Assembly (NCBI RefSeq): GCF_000519185.1
Contig: NZ_JAFA01000001.1
Coordinates: 434,001-498,000 of the forward strand
Origin: Paraburkholderia nodosa DSM 21604
GTDB lineage: Bacteria; Pseudomonadota; Gammaproteobacteria; Burkholderiales; Burkholderiaceae
Direction of reading: 5' to 3'
Length of the DNA stretch: 64,000 nt
Shown: positions 44,640-54,045 of the stretch, piece after piece
Numbering within the stretch: position 1 is the stretch's first letter
Layout: the number at the start of each line of letters is the position of its first letter
Position numbers and translations under genes: made by a program
Notes under the pieces: model-generated
Told to the model about the DNA's origin: nothing
The model's input: only the letters and a program-made list of their open reading frames with translations
Database searches by the model: none

Positions 44640-45554
44640 CTAGTCGCTTCCTTGCAGGGCGGACTTCGCGACGCGGCGGGCGGTATTCACCGCCGAGAAC
44701 ACCGCGGCCTTGGCGCGATCGCGCACCGCGCTTCGTCCGGGCGGCGTAGGGTTGATTCCGAGCTTTCGGAGGTAATAGTTGGCCCGATAGACATCCGCGC
44801 GCAGCGTGTTGAGAAACTGAAAATTTACGCTCAACGTCACGGAAATATTGTCGCCGTTCTTCAACCAATGGGGGCAATTGACAGGAACGTGAACGCCGGT
44901 TCCGGGGGCCAGTCTGTACGTCTTCGCCCTGTCCTGCAACGCGGGTCTATAGTTCGGCGCGTTGTGGTCGATCGTCCAGAATCGCTCGAGTTCCTCTTCT
45001 GGAAGAACCTGCCGGTCTTCCCGATCAAAGACGTACAAATCCTTTCGTCCATGGATTTGAAGAATGAAATTGCATTCCCGATCGATGTGATACGCCGTCA
45101 CACGCTTCGGTGACGTCACGAAGATGATGAGGTCTTCGCGCTTGATCTGCGATTCGATGTCGCCGCCAACCATACCCTTGATCTCCGCCATCGCATGCCT
45201 GTACAGCTCGGCGTAGGCCGGATCTTGTTGCGGGCCTCTGAAAACGAACCAGGCGCCGGAGTCCTCCAGCTGCTTTAATGCATTCAGCGGCGAGAACGCA
45301 CGATTCGTATCTTTCCATTTTTGACCAGGCGCGACATCACCCATGTCGAAGTAGAGGTCATCTGGACGCGTTCTCAGGGTACGCTCCGCCAATTCCATCA
45401 ATTGAGGAAGCTGAAAGAGCGGATGGGACGCCAGGTGGTGGGAAACGTCGAAGCTCTTCCGCTCGAAATTCTCCCGAAACACCGAGGAATCCGCGTCGAT
45501 CCATTTGTCCGGCAATGCCGCTTCGAGAACGGAGGGAACGGCGGTAGTCTCCAT
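44640..45554 (-). CDS. JmjC/cupin-like Fe(II)/2-oxoglutarate oxygenase family protein (paralogue 2)
   Basis: A 304-residue double-stranded beta-helix protein. The metal triad of JmjC/cupin_8 oxygenases is visible: H156 and D158 in AYHIDRECNF, and H229 in VPVNCPHW. The family includes aspartyl/asparaginyl and other hydroxylases, and often sits in peptide and polysaccharide clusters. Its C-terminal segment follows the pattern YxANYxLRxxGxxPxPPG, shared with the protein at 49461-50447, so the two are paralogues. It is last in the minus-strand series, 121 bases after the GT-C gene. Substrate unknown. Confidence 0.82.
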   Translation of the reverse strand: METTAVPSVLEAALPDKWIDADSSVFRENFERKSFDVSHHLASHPLFQLPQLMELAERTLRTRPDDLYFDMGDVAPGQKWKDTNRAFSPLNALKQLEDSGAWFVFRGPQQDPAYAELYRHAMAEIKGMVGGDIESQIKREDLIIFVTSPKRVTAYHIDRECNFILQIHGRKDLYVFDREDRQVLPEEELERFWTIDHNAPNYRPALQDRAKTYRLAPGTGVHVPVNCPHWLKNGDNISVTLSVNFQFLNTLRADVYRANYYLRKLGINPTPPGRSAVRDRAKAAVFSAVNTARRVAKSALQGSD

Positions 45555-45675
45555 GTGATCGCTCCTTTTAGTCTGACGGGGGATAAGGAATACCCGTTGG
45601 CACCTGTGAACCCAATTGCGTGGAACGTGAAAAATTCGTAAAACTCATTACCTGACAATAGTTGCGACCCTGGGT

Positions 45676-47442
45676 CTATTTGGCCGCATCGGCGAACTTG
45701 TAAAGCCACGCGGGCGTTCCCTTCAGGGCTACCCAGCCAGGACCGGGCTGAATATTCGGCATCGCTAGCGACACGACCGCTCGCGCTCCGGTTTGATGAA
45801 ACGCCTGCATGATCTCCTCACGCTGTTGCTCCGTCAGCTTCGTCCAGAATGTTTCACTGAAATTCGGCCAGAGGACTTCGTCTTTGCGATCAAGGCGGTT
45901 ACGGTCCTGAGGCTCGATACGGTACGGAAGACCGCCGAACTCGGCGACGATGCGCAAGCGCGACACATAGGCCCAACTGACCCTGACCGTTGGATAGCTA
46001 TCCCGGATCACGGCGACCGGGTCCCCGGGCTGCAACCCGGAGGCAGTGAGAGCGTCAGCAATCCGCCATTTCGGGTCGTCATGAAAGTCCGCTCGAGTAG
46101 CCCCCGCGACGAAGGAAGGCCCATCGGTCATCGCAAGCTCACCGAGGGCTCCTGCGCCATAGATGATGACGAGCGCTGTGGCGAGCAGGCGGCGCGATTG
46201 CAACGTTGCGTCGAGTAATGGCGCCCATGACAGAAGCGCAATGACCATAACGAACGCACTGAGATAGCGATCTTCAACGTGAACAATAAAATAGGTGGCA
46301 AAGCCTCCGACGGTTGGCAACAGCAATGGCCAAACGCGGATCATTGTCTTGAAGAGCGATGTTCGCCATGACCGCCTCGCAACGATAAACAAGAAAGCCG
46401 CGGCGACCGCAAGCACGGTTGGGTGTTGCTTGAGTATCTGCTGCAGGCTCCACAGCGAGCGGCCCATTGCGATCAATTGCATCTTCAGACTGAAGAATGA
46501 CTTAAAGCCCTTGTACCAATATGCGACGTCGTTATAGGGAGGGTAAGTCGTGCGGAAAGGTGTTCCAAAGCCGAAAACCGGCAAGCCCGCTACAAGTTGA
46601 CTGGTCGGATGAATTGGCCGGCCGAACTGCGCCGGTCCGCCTTGCCAATTGGTGAGGTGAGGCAACTCGTTGACGTGCCAGGGGACATTCAAGGCACCGG
46701 AGGCGCCAAGCGTAAATTCCCCATAGGACCAGGAAATCCCGGCGATGTAGACGGCAAAGAAAACACCGAACGTTCCCACTACCGCACCGAGCGATTTCCA
46801 CAAACCGCCCCTCACGCAGCAATAGATGAAAAGCGTCAACATGAACAGGCAGGCAAATGGAGTGAACACCCCTTTTACCCAAACGCCGAGACCTAGGACC
46901 AGACCAAGCAAAGTCGCAGTCAGCAGGTCCCGACGGCGAATCAGGGAGAGAAGCAGGCCGGAAGCCAGGAGGAAGCCCGTGGTCACAAGCAAGTCTGGAC
47001 ATGCGGCTGAAACGGAGTCAAGCGCGAGACACGCGCCAAGAAAAATGCAAACCCCAATCCAGATCGTAAACGGGTGCTTGCTCAGCGAAAGCGAACCAGG
47101 CCAATACAGCGCGAGCGCACTCCGGATCAGTCCGCGCCAGGCTGCATAAGCCACCAGATAGATTACCCAGTTGATTGCCGTTATGGCATACCACTCGCCG
47201 TCCGGCGTGGGGGCGGCCAGCGCTCGGGCACCGGCCACCAATGCGGGATATCCAGGATTCCAGAAGGGGTTGAAAATTTCGCGCCAGTCGAGGTGCGTGA
47301 CGGCCCAGCTGACATTGAGATAGGAGATCCAGTCGCCGTAATATTGCGTCCGACCGTAGAGGCCCTCGACGATACCGAGTATGCCGACGACGATCCAGGA
47401 CAGGATCAAATGCACATTCCCCCGTGACCACTTTATTGTCAT
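45676..47442 (-). CDS. GT-C-type integral membrane glycosyltransferase (ArnT/PMT-like)
   Basis: A 588-residue protein with about 11-12 hydrophobic segments. The first periplasmic loop contains YYGDWISYLNVSWAV and FNPFWNPGYPALVAG, giving an acidic residue in the GT-C position. A soluble C-terminal part (about 460-588) follows. GT-C enzymes use polyprenyl-phosphate sugars as donors on the periplasmic side; GtrB/GtrA upstream would make and flip that donor. The start at 47442 has GGAGG seven bases upstream. It is separated from gtrA by 425 bases, unusually long inside an apparent operon. Confidence 0.8.
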   Translation of the reverse strand: MTIKWSRGNVHLILSWIVVGILGIVEGLYGRTQYYGDWISYLNVSWAVTHLDWREIFNPFWNPGYPALVAGARALAAPTPDGEWYAITAINWVIYLVAYAAWRGLIRSALALYWPGSLSLSKHPFTIWIGVCIFLGACLALDSVSAACPDLLVTTGFLLASGLLLSLIRRRDLLTATLLGLVLGLGVWVKGVFTPFACLFMLTLFIYCCVRGGLWKSLGAVVGTFGVFFAVYIAGISWSYGEFTLGASGALNVPWHVNELPHLTNWQGGPAQFGRPIHPTSQLVAGLPVFGFGTPFRTTYPPYNDVAYWYKGFKSFFSLKMQLIAMGRSLWSLQQILKQHPTVLAVAAAFLFIVARRSWRTSLFKTMIRVWPLLLPTVGGFATYFIVHVEDRYLSAFVMVIALLSWAPLLDATLQSRRLLATALVIIYGAGALGELAMTDGPSFVAGATRADFHDDPKWRIADALTASGLQPGDPVAVIRDSYPTVRVSWAYVSRLRIVAEFGGLPYRIEPQDRNRLDRKDEVLWPNFSETFWTKLTEQQREEIMQAFHQTGARAVVSLAMPNIQPGPGWVALKGTPAWLYKFADAAK

Positions 47443-47867
47443 GTAGCACCTCCACGCTTGCAGCCAGAAGATCAATAGATAAGGGAGTTAACTGCCCAGT
47501 GGTCCAATCAGCAAAATGAGCTGTTAACGCCCAATATCAGTCGAGGGTTGAGCGTAGGCCGATGCCTGCTTTGACGGCACGCAAGTGCCGCCAAGGTCTG
47601 GAGCGATCCAGCGCCATGTGGCGAACCCTCGGAATCGACGGCGTGTTTCTGCGCGCCGCGTTCATCGCTCGATGTCGTCCCGGCCGTCATATGACAGCAG
47701 GGCGTCTCGCTTACGTTTGTGTAGGCAAGTCACGCGATGAATTTAGCCGGTGGAGTTGGAACTCTCTGTGCGTTGGGCAACGCGGCTTTCGATCGAGCGA
47801 GGCGGATTCATCGGCGTATGCGTGCGCGCAGACACGATTCCCTGGTTTGCCGAAAGGGGAACCGCGT
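47443..47867. other. Gap between gtrA and the GT-C gene
   Basis: 425 bases without a supported gene. Short open frames on both strands lack coding character. It may hold an internal promoter for the last two genes, or the remains of a lost gene. Confidence 0.45.
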
Positions 47868-48326
47868 TCAGGACGACGGTGCGTCGCCTGCCGTCGGGAC
47901 CTGTTCAGACGCATTGGAGGCCGCTCCGGAGAGGTGCCCCTTCTCATTGAACGTCCACGCCGAGTTGAGCAGATAGGTCAAGCCGAGAACGAGGGCAGTC
48001 GTGACCAGCTGCGCAATCAGATAGTTCAAACCAAGACCTGTGACGAAGAACTTCATGCACGCGCCGTTCATCAATACGCCGAGCAAGGCGATGATGGCGA
48101 ACTTCGGTGCGGTCGACAGTGGATTGCTCTTGCTTCGGAACGTGATCTGGCGGTTGAGGCTGTAGTTGACGATCGCGCCGACGGTTGCCCCGGCCATGGA
48201 ACTGACGGCCGCAGAGGCCAAGCCGGAGTGGACCATCGCAATGAGAATCGCATACTGCGCGCCGGTGCCGATTGCACCGACTCCCGCATAGACGACGAAC
48301 CTTCGTACCGCACGCCGATCAGTCAT
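47868..48326 (-). CDS. gtrA: GtrA-family polyprenyl-phosphate sugar flippase
   Basis: A 152-residue protein with four hydrophobic segments and the GtrA pattern RFVVYAGVGAIGTGAQYAIL, then AIVNYSLNRQITFRS and LLNSAWTFNEKG. It is thought to flip undecaprenyl-phosphate-linked sugar to the periplasm. It overlaps gtrB by eight bases. A polar Ala/Ser/Gly-rich tail follows. Confidence 0.92.
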   Translation of the reverse strand: MTDRRAVRRFVVYAGVGAIGTGAQYAILIAMVHSGLASAAVSSMAGATVGAIVNYSLNRQITFRSKSNPLSTAPKFAIIALLGVLMNGACMKFFVTGLGLNYLIAQLVTTALVLGLTYLLNSAWTFNEKGHLSGAASNASEQVPTAGDAPSS

Positions 48327-49401
48327 CGTGGCTGCCTGCAGATTGATAGCGGCGGCGGATCAGGTAAACCGGCCGGTTCTTCGATTCGTAGTAGATGCGG
48401 CCGATGTATTCGCCAAGTACGCCTATACCGATCAACTGAACCCCGCCGAGCAGGAGCACGGCCGAGATCAAAGACGCGTAACCGGGTACGGCGATCCCTT
48501 GAATCAAGGTTCGCACAATGAGAAACGATGCATACAGAATCGCGATGCATGCCACGAAACTGCCGACGTAAGTCCACACGCGAAGCGGCAGCGTGCTGAA
48601 ACTCGTGAAGCCCTCCAGCGCGAAGTTCCACAGTTTCCAGCCCGAAAACTTCGACCTTCCTGCGAGGCGAGGCTCGCGCACATACTCGACGACTGCGGTC
48701 CGGTAGCCGACCCAGGCAAACAGCCCCTTCATGAAACGCCGCGTCTCGGGGAGCTGTTTAAGGGCGTCCACGACCTCCCTCGTGATCAAACGGAAGTCAC
48801 CCACGTTCTCCGGGATCTTCGTGTCGCACATTGCGTTGTGTATGCGATAAAAGATCGCCGCGGTCTGGCGCTTCAAGAAGGTATCCGTGAGCCGGCTCAC
48901 GCGTTTGGCGACGACGACATCGTGGCCTTCGCGCCATTTCTCGACCAATAGCGGAATGATATTCGGCGGGTCCTGCAAATCCGCGTCGAAGGGAATCACA
49001 ATGGCGCCGCGCGCTTCGTCGAGCCCTGCCGAAAGCGCGGCCTCCTTGCCGAAGTTCCGCGTCAGGTCGATGACACGGATACGGCTGTCTTCCTTCGACA
49101 TCCCGATCAGCATGCGCAACGTGTCATCGCGGCTGCCGTCGTTCACACAGACGATTTCGCACTCGGTTCCGTCGATCGATTCGAGTACAGGAATGACCGT
49201 ACTGAAGAACGCGGCAATCATCTCCTCCTCGTTATAGAACGGCACGACGAGCGACAACAGGCAGGGCTCACTAACCGAGGGAACCGCCGCAAGCGCAGGA
49301 TTGGACCGCGCAGTCGTCTCGCGCGCGCCTGCCGGCGAGGCTGACGCTTCCCTCAAGAGAGGCTCAGGAGCCAGAAAGTGAGGGCGGCCGATATAGTCCA
49401 T
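48319..49401 (-). CDS. gtrB: GtrB-like polyprenyl-phosphate glycosyltransferase (GT2)
   Basis: A 360-residue enzyme transferring a sugar from a nucleotide donor to undecaprenyl phosphate. The GT-A domain has LLSLVVPFYNEEE, VCVNDGSRDDT, FDADLQDPP (metal DxD) and the acceptor-side KRQTAAIFYRI; two C-terminal membrane segments follow (about 265-335) with the closing GEYIGRIYYESKNRP. The first 45 residues are a Pro/Ala-rich extension not needed for the fold. It supplies the donor for the GT-C enzyme by inference. Confidence 0.93.
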   Translation of the reverse strand: MDYIGRPHFLAPEPLLREASASPAGARETTARSNPALAAVPSVSEPCLLSLVVPFYNEEEMIAAFFSTVIPVLESIDGTECEIVCVNDGSRDDTLRMLIGMSKEDSRIRVIDLTRNFGKEAALSAGLDEARGAIVIPFDADLQDPPNIIPLLVEKWREGHDVVVAKRVSRLTDTFLKRQTAAIFYRIHNAMCDTKIPENVGDFRLITREVVDALKQLPETRRFMKGLFAWVGYRTAVVEYVREPRLAGRSKFSGWKLWNFALEGFTSFSTLPLRVWTYVGSFVACIAILYASFLIVRTLIQGIAVPGYASLISAVLLLGGVQLIGIGVLGEYIGRIYYESKNRPVYLIRRRYQSAGSHDD

Positions 49402-49460
49402 GATTACCTCGCGCAGATGCCGCAGTTGTCCGACTGGCGTAACGATTGAATCGCGAGCAT

Positions 49461-50447
49461 TCAGCGTTTGACCAGACGCCGAACCGCGTTCAGCGGTGAC
49501 TTCAATCGGGTCACCGGCGAGTGAACGACTTCCGCGAACGTTTTGGGATGGCGGTGTTCGAGCGTCGAAATGACCTTTCTTTTCAAGCTGTCGCGCAATG
49601 GCGAAACTCCGGGCGGCATCGGCTTCAGTCCCATCATCCGCAGAACGTAGTTAGCCTGGTAAACCCGTGCGCGTCGCTCGAGCGACTTCATGCAGTAGTT
49701 GATGCTGATACTCACTGAAATGTTGTCGTCGTTCCTGACCCAATGCGGCGCCAATGGAGGGTGATGCACCACTTCGCCCGGGTTGAGCCGGAAGATCGTG
49801 CCGCGACTCTGCAGTTGACGGCGATAGCGCGCGGCCTCGAAGTTACCGGCGTAGTAGCGCTCCACTTCCTGGTCCGGCACCAGCTCGCGATCGGTAGCCG
49901 GGAAGAGGCATACGTCCTTCGAGCCCTGCAGCTGGAAGAGGAAGTTGGTTTCGTGATCGATGTGGAAGGGCGTCGAGATCTTTGGTGACGAGACCAGCAA
50001 GGTCATCGTCACCAGGGTGATGTCGCTGCGCAGCGGGTAATCGGCCAACTCCTCGAGCTCGGCTGTAATCGAGTCAAGGACATGGGCGTAGTCCGCGTCG
50101 TAAAGGTGTGCCTGAGTCAGCTTGATCCATGAGTCGTTTTCGTGAACGCTCGCAAACGCTTCTTTCAGCCGAGTGCTATGCGGCATGTCGCTGAATCTGG
50201 ATTCCAGCGAACTATTCTTGAAGTTGATCGCGCGGACGTTGCCATTCTTCTCTAGCATCCGCTGGGCGACTTCGGCGATCCTGGGAATCTCGAACAAGCC
50301 GCTTTCATGCAACAGATGGTTGAATTTGAACGGATGCAGATTGAAGTTGCTTTTGAATTCCTTGTTGCAGGCGTGCAGGATTTTTCCGTCTGAGGTGAGT
50401 TGGGGTGATGCATCGGCCAACGCGGCACCATTGCTAGTCACAGACAT
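49461..50447 (-). CDS. JmjC/cupin-like Fe(II)/2-oxoglutarate oxygenase family protein (paralogue 1)
   Basis: A 328-residue beta-helix protein with metal ligands H162 and D164 (TPFHIDHETN) and H235 (PLAPHW). The dioxygenase family is well supported, but not the substrate. The C-terminal pattern YxANYxLRxxGxxPxPPG is shared with the 44640-45554 protein. I start it at 50447 (MSVTSNGAAL), with AAGGTG upstream. It lies 114 bases after the SGNH gene and 59 bases before gtrB, so it links the synthetase genes to the glycosyltransferase genes. Confidence 0.82.
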   Translation of the reverse strand: MSVTSNGAALADASPQLTSDGKILHACNKEFKSNFNLHPFKFNHLLHESGLFEIPRIAEVAQRMLEKNGNVRAINFKNSSLESRFSDMPHSTRLKEAFASVHENDSWIKLTQAHLYDADYAHVLDSITAELEELADYPLRSDITLVTMTLLVSSPKISTPFHIDHETNFLFQLQGSKDVCLFPATDRELVPDQEVERYYAGNFEAARYRRQLQSRGTIFRLNPGEVVHHPPLAPHWVRNDDNISVSISINYCMKSLERRARVYQANYVLRMMGLKPMPPGVSPLRDSLKRKVISTLEHRHPKTFAEVVHSPVTRLKSPLNAVRRLVKR

Positions 50448-50561
50448 GGCACACCTTTGCAGGTTAGAGGGTATTGCTTGCAGGCTACTATCGCGTCTGT
50501 GGGCCAGATGTGCGTTGACGAACATCCAAACCGGTTTTGGCGTTTACCCGGGATGAGCGGT

Positions 50562-51707
50562 CTAGTTGACAGCTTCCTGCCTGGTCACAGAAGTCGTGTC
50601 GGCGGCTCTGAAGCTTGGCCGGAGAAAATCGACGACATCGGCGTCCGTGATCGGTTTGATATGCAGCCCGAAAGCGGCGTTAAGCGAAGTGACAAAGTAC
50701 TGGGTCCAGAGCGTGTTCCAGACTACGCCGGCATGGCTGTCTGAAAGGAAGACATTGTGCGGATCGTCGCCGGAGGTATTGGTGATGGCCCAGCCAGGCG
50801 CCAGATGAACCGTCTTGTAATTTGGACGCCCTTGATCGTCGCGCTGGCCCCACATGCTTCTGAACCACGCTTCATCTTCGAGTACATAGACATGGCGATC
50901 TGCTGCGGCGAGCGCGCGCAAGCCATTGTTGAAGCGATCTATCCCGGCATCGATATTGGCTATCTCTCTGGCGGATTGCCAGCTTTCGAACTCGCCCGGC
51001 CAGTCCGCCCCGCTAGCCGCGGTCGAGAGTACGACATAGGTATCCGGGTGATATTTTCGGATCAGCGCGACGGCGTCGCCAATTGACGTGATGCAAGCGT
51101 CGATCACGGCCGCGGGGTGCGACGCAGTCGGATCGCGCGACAACTCATCAAATAGCTCGTGGCTGCTGAGATCGTTGTCACCGATCCGGATGAACACGAT
51201 GCCGCCTCGCCAGGCTTGTGGTTCTGTGTCCATCAAATCGACGAGACGGATCGCCTGGCGCTGCGATTGCCCCATCAACTGGCTGCAGGTCGCGCCGCTA
51301 ACCGCGAAGTTATAGCGGTAGTCCTGTTTTGGGGGCGTGCGGGCCAGCGCACCCAAAGCTTCGCTGGCAATGGCCCGATACTTCCCGGTTCCCCAAACGC
51401 CCCATTTGCCCTGGTCGATCTGGTCTCCCCGCAACTGGGCGAGCACCTCGGTCCACTGCCAGGTGGTCGCGCGCCACTGGCCTCCTCGCGCGTGCGGATC
51501 TCCCAACATCAGTGTGTCGTGGTAGGACTGGCTATTGGAGTCGCCAAGCACTGCGAGGCGCACCCTTCCAGAGGGCGGCTCCGACGCATTGGCGACGGCG
51601 ACCGGCACACGGCGAAACAGGCCGGGAACGGCTAGCCTGACGAAAAGGCCGGTGACGGACAGTGCGCCGAAAAGCACGACCAGCAAAACCTTACGCGAAC
51701 GGGACAT
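50562..51707 (-). CDS. SGNH/GDSL-family hydrolase, membrane-anchored or exported
   Basis: A 381-residue protein with one N-terminal hydrophobic segment (about 7-25; signal peptide or anchor) and an SGNH core: GDSN with nucleophile S57, AVSGATC (block II Gly), GDND at 176-179 (block III), and SDSHAG near the C-terminus as the likely catalytic His. SGNH enzymes act as esterases, deacetylases or acyltransferases on peptides, lipids and glycans. Starting 31 bases after the C-TE gene, it is probably co-transcribed with the synthetase. Confidence 0.82.
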   Translation of the reverse strand: MSRSRKVLLVVLFGALSVTGLFVRLAVPGLFRRVPVAVANASEPPSGRVRLAVLGDSNSQSYHDTLMLGDPHARGGQWRATTWQWTEVLAQLRGDQIDQGKWGVWGTGKYRAIASEALGALARTPPKQDYRYNFAVSGATCSQLMGQSQRQAIRLVDLMDTEPQAWRGGIVFIRIGDNDLSSHELFDELSRDPTASHPAAVIDACITSIGDAVALIRKYHPDTYVVLSTAASGADWPGEFESWQSAREIANIDAGIDRFNNGLRALAAADRHVYVLEDEAWFRSMWGQRDDQGRPNYKTVHLAPGWAITNTSGDDPHNVFLSDSHAGVVWNTLWTQYFVTSLNAAFGLHIKPITDADVVDFLRPSFRAADTTSVTRQEAVN

Positions 51708-51738
51708 AGGCCTCTTACCCTATCGTGGCGCATCGAGA

Positions 51739-54042
51739 TCATGACCCTTCAAGGGCGTTTTCCTGTTCGTCGTGCCCGGTTTCGGCGAAGCGGTCGAGCA
51801 GTTGCCTGCCCATGACCGCCGCGCCGGCCGCGCGGAACATCTGGTTGTGCATGCCCGGAACCTCGGTGACGACCAGTTTGCCGGTGACCACTTCACCCCA
51901 ACCCATGTCGTGTGCGAAGAGGCGCCCCTTGAGCACCTGACCGCTGCGGAAGATCTGGACATTGCCGTCATAGGGCTTCGGACGATACCGCACCTGCTGC
52001 TCGCGCAGATAACCGATGTTGCGGCCATACCAGAGGTTGTCGTCAATCATGTTGTTCGCACTATCGTTCTTCAACAGTCCGAACTTTACGGCGAGCTGGG
52101 TGAGACGAAGCCAGCGAACGGTCCGAAACTGCTGGAGGAACGCGATCATGGACATCTCGCCGCGTCTCGCGAGGCGGAAGTCGCGCGGGATGTCGTCCAT
52201 GCGCACCTGCAGCTTGCGCAACAGGCGGTCATATCTGGGCATCGTCTCCCGATAACCCGGGCACCAGGAATCGGTGAGGATGACGAGTTCGACCGTTTCG
52301 CCCTCGCGGCGGAGCTGGTGGGCGGCCTCGAGCGCCATCGCGCCCAGCACGCAGTACCCCATGAGGATATAGGGGCCGTTTGGCTGGATCAGTCGAATGA
52401 GTCGTACGGCGTCCGCGGCGAGGTCCTCGAAAGCGCGCAGCGGGAAGTTGGGCTGAGGCGTCTTCGGCACCATCGGAACATCGACGATGGGGCGCTCGTC
52501 GCCGACCTGTTTGGCCAGCTCATAGAGGACCGCGATGTTGTTGAGCACGATGATGGGCGTTTGCGAACCCTCCTCGTTGAAGCGCACGATATTGTGCGCT
52601 TTCGCTTCCAGCTCGGCCCGGCTCATAAAACCGCTGACGCCCACCCCGCCCGCGACTTGCGCGGTGTCTTTCCCGCCCGCGGGCGCGAGCGCTCGCTGCG
52701 GCGTGATTTCGGCGGTTTCCAGCACCTCGCGCCAGTTAGCGAGATGCCAGTCGATCGTCTCGATGTCGTAGAGGTCCGTGTCACCCTCACAGGAGATGCG
52801 CCAGCCCTCCGGGCGCCGCACCATGAAGAAGTTGAGGTCGTAGAGCGCGCCCGCGTTGAAAGAGGGCGAAGTCGTCGCGGCGAACTCCTGGCGGCGGACC
52901 TCGTCGCCCATGCCGACGAAGCTTTGCTGCAGGGCGAAGTTGACCGAGCATAGCGGCGGCCGGTTCATATCCGACACCTCGCCTGCCATTTCCATCATCT
53001 CTTCGAACGGCACGTGTAGATGCTCGATGGCGTCGCTGAGCTTGGCGCCGCACAGCGCGGTGACATCGGCAAGCGTGCTGCCCTGGGTCACGTCGAGGCG
53101 CAGGATCACCGTATTGATGAGCGGGCCAACGACGCCTTCGAGTTCCTGCTGATCGCGCACCGACATCTGCGTGCCCATGGCGACTTTGGGCTGCCCAGTC
53201 GTCTTTTGCAGCGACATCGCGAGGCCCGCGGCCGCCACGCTGAAGAGTGTCACGCCTTGCGTCTTCGCTGCCGCGATCAGGCTCTCGCTCATCTCCGCCG
53301 GCAACAGGATGGAGCGAATGACGCCCTGGAAGCGCCGCTCCGGTGGCCGGAGGCGGTCGCCCTTTACGTCGAAGCGGCTGAACCCTTTGAGCTCCTGGCG
53401 CCAATGGACGCGAGCGCGATCGATTGCGCCGCTGGCCAGGAACTCGCCCTTCCACAGCGCGTAGTCGCCATGGTGCAGGTCGACGTCGGCGTAATCGGGA
53501 TCGTGGCCGGCGTGCAACGCCGCGAGTCCTTCCACGAGTTCGCGCACGAGGATCGCGAAGGACCAGCCATCCATCACGAGCGAATGGAACGTCAGCTGCA
53601 ATTCGCCTTGCGTGGCCGACTTCGGCAACCACACGGCGCGGAAGAACGACGGGGAGGACAACTCGAACGGCGTGCGGGCCTGCTCGCGCCCGACACGCTC
53701 GGCCTCGCCAACGGCAGCCTTGTCGTCGAATCCCGTCAGGTCGACCACCTCGAGCCGGAAGGGCGCGCGGCTCCAGACCTGCTGGCGCAGCCCCGCGCCC
53801 GTCATCAGGAAGCCGGTGCGCAAAATCTCGTGCCGCGCGACCAGTTCGCCGAGCACCTGTTCGATGCTCGCGGCAGTGAGCGGCCCCGACAGTTGCAGCC
53901 GGAAGGCGATGTTGAGCGCGGAGGCCTTCAGCGACGCCTTCTGCTCGTGCCAGTAGCGTACCTGGCAGGCGGTCGCCGGGAACAGGGCGTGGCCCGCTTC
54001 GACCTCCTGCACAGGTGCGATATTCAAGGCTATCGAGTTCAT
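51739..54042 (-). CDS. NRPS C-TE protein: condensation domain plus thioesterase
   Basis: A 767-residue terminal unit without its own carrier domain. The C domain (about 15-450) keeps core motifs such as RHEILRTGF and FALQQS, but the catalytic HHxxxDG motif reads HSLVMDG (H153, S154, D158, G159), so the second, catalytic His is Ser. A linker leads to an alpha/beta-hydrolase thioesterase (about 490-750) whose nucleophile motif is MGYCVLG, with Cys564 where Ser is usual; D591 and H732 (VPGMHNQMF) are candidate partners. It follows the large synthetase by three bases, so it is translationally coupled and likely releases its product. Confidence 0.88.
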   Translation of the reverse strand: MNSIALNIAPVQEVEAGHALFPATACQVRYWHEQKASLKASALNIAFRLQLSGPLTAASIEQVLGELVARHEILRTGFLMTGAGLRQQVWSRAPFRLEVVDLTGFDDKAAVGEAERVGREQARTPFELSSPSFFRAVWLPKSATQGELQLTFHSLVMDGWSFAILVRELVEGLAALHAGHDPDYADVDLHHGDYALWKGEFLASGAIDRARVHWRQELKGFSRFDVKGDRLRPPERRFQGVIRSILLPAEMSESLIAAAKTQGVTLFSVAAAGLAMSLQKTTGQPKVAMGTQMSVRDQQELEGVVGPLINTVILRLDVTQGSTLADVTALCGAKLSDAIEHLHVPFEEMMEMAGEVSDMNRPPLCSVNFALQQSFVGMGDEVRRQEFAATTSPSFNAGALYDLNFFMVRRPEGWRISCEGDTDLYDIETIDWHLANWREVLETAEITPQRALAPAGGKDTAQVAGGVGVSGFMSRAELEAKAHNIVRFNEEGSQTPIIVLNNIAVLYELAKQVGDERPIVDVPMVPKTPQPNFPLRAFEDLAADAVRLIRLIQPNGPYILMGYCVLGAMALEAAHQLRREGETVELVILTDSWCPGYRETMPRYDRLLRKLQVRMDDIPRDFRLARRGEMSMIAFLQQFRTVRWLRLTQLAVKFGLLKNDSANNMIDDNLWYGRNIGYLREQQVRYRPKPYDGNVQIFRSGQVLKGRLFAHDMGWGEVVTGKLVVTEVPGMHNQMFRAAGAAVMGRQLLDRFAETGHDEQENALEGS

Positions 54043-54045
54043 CGC

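Noticed and set aside
47508..47947. Small frames between gtrA and the GT-C gene
   Set aside because: Short, low-complexity and without start signals; treated as a non-coding gap.
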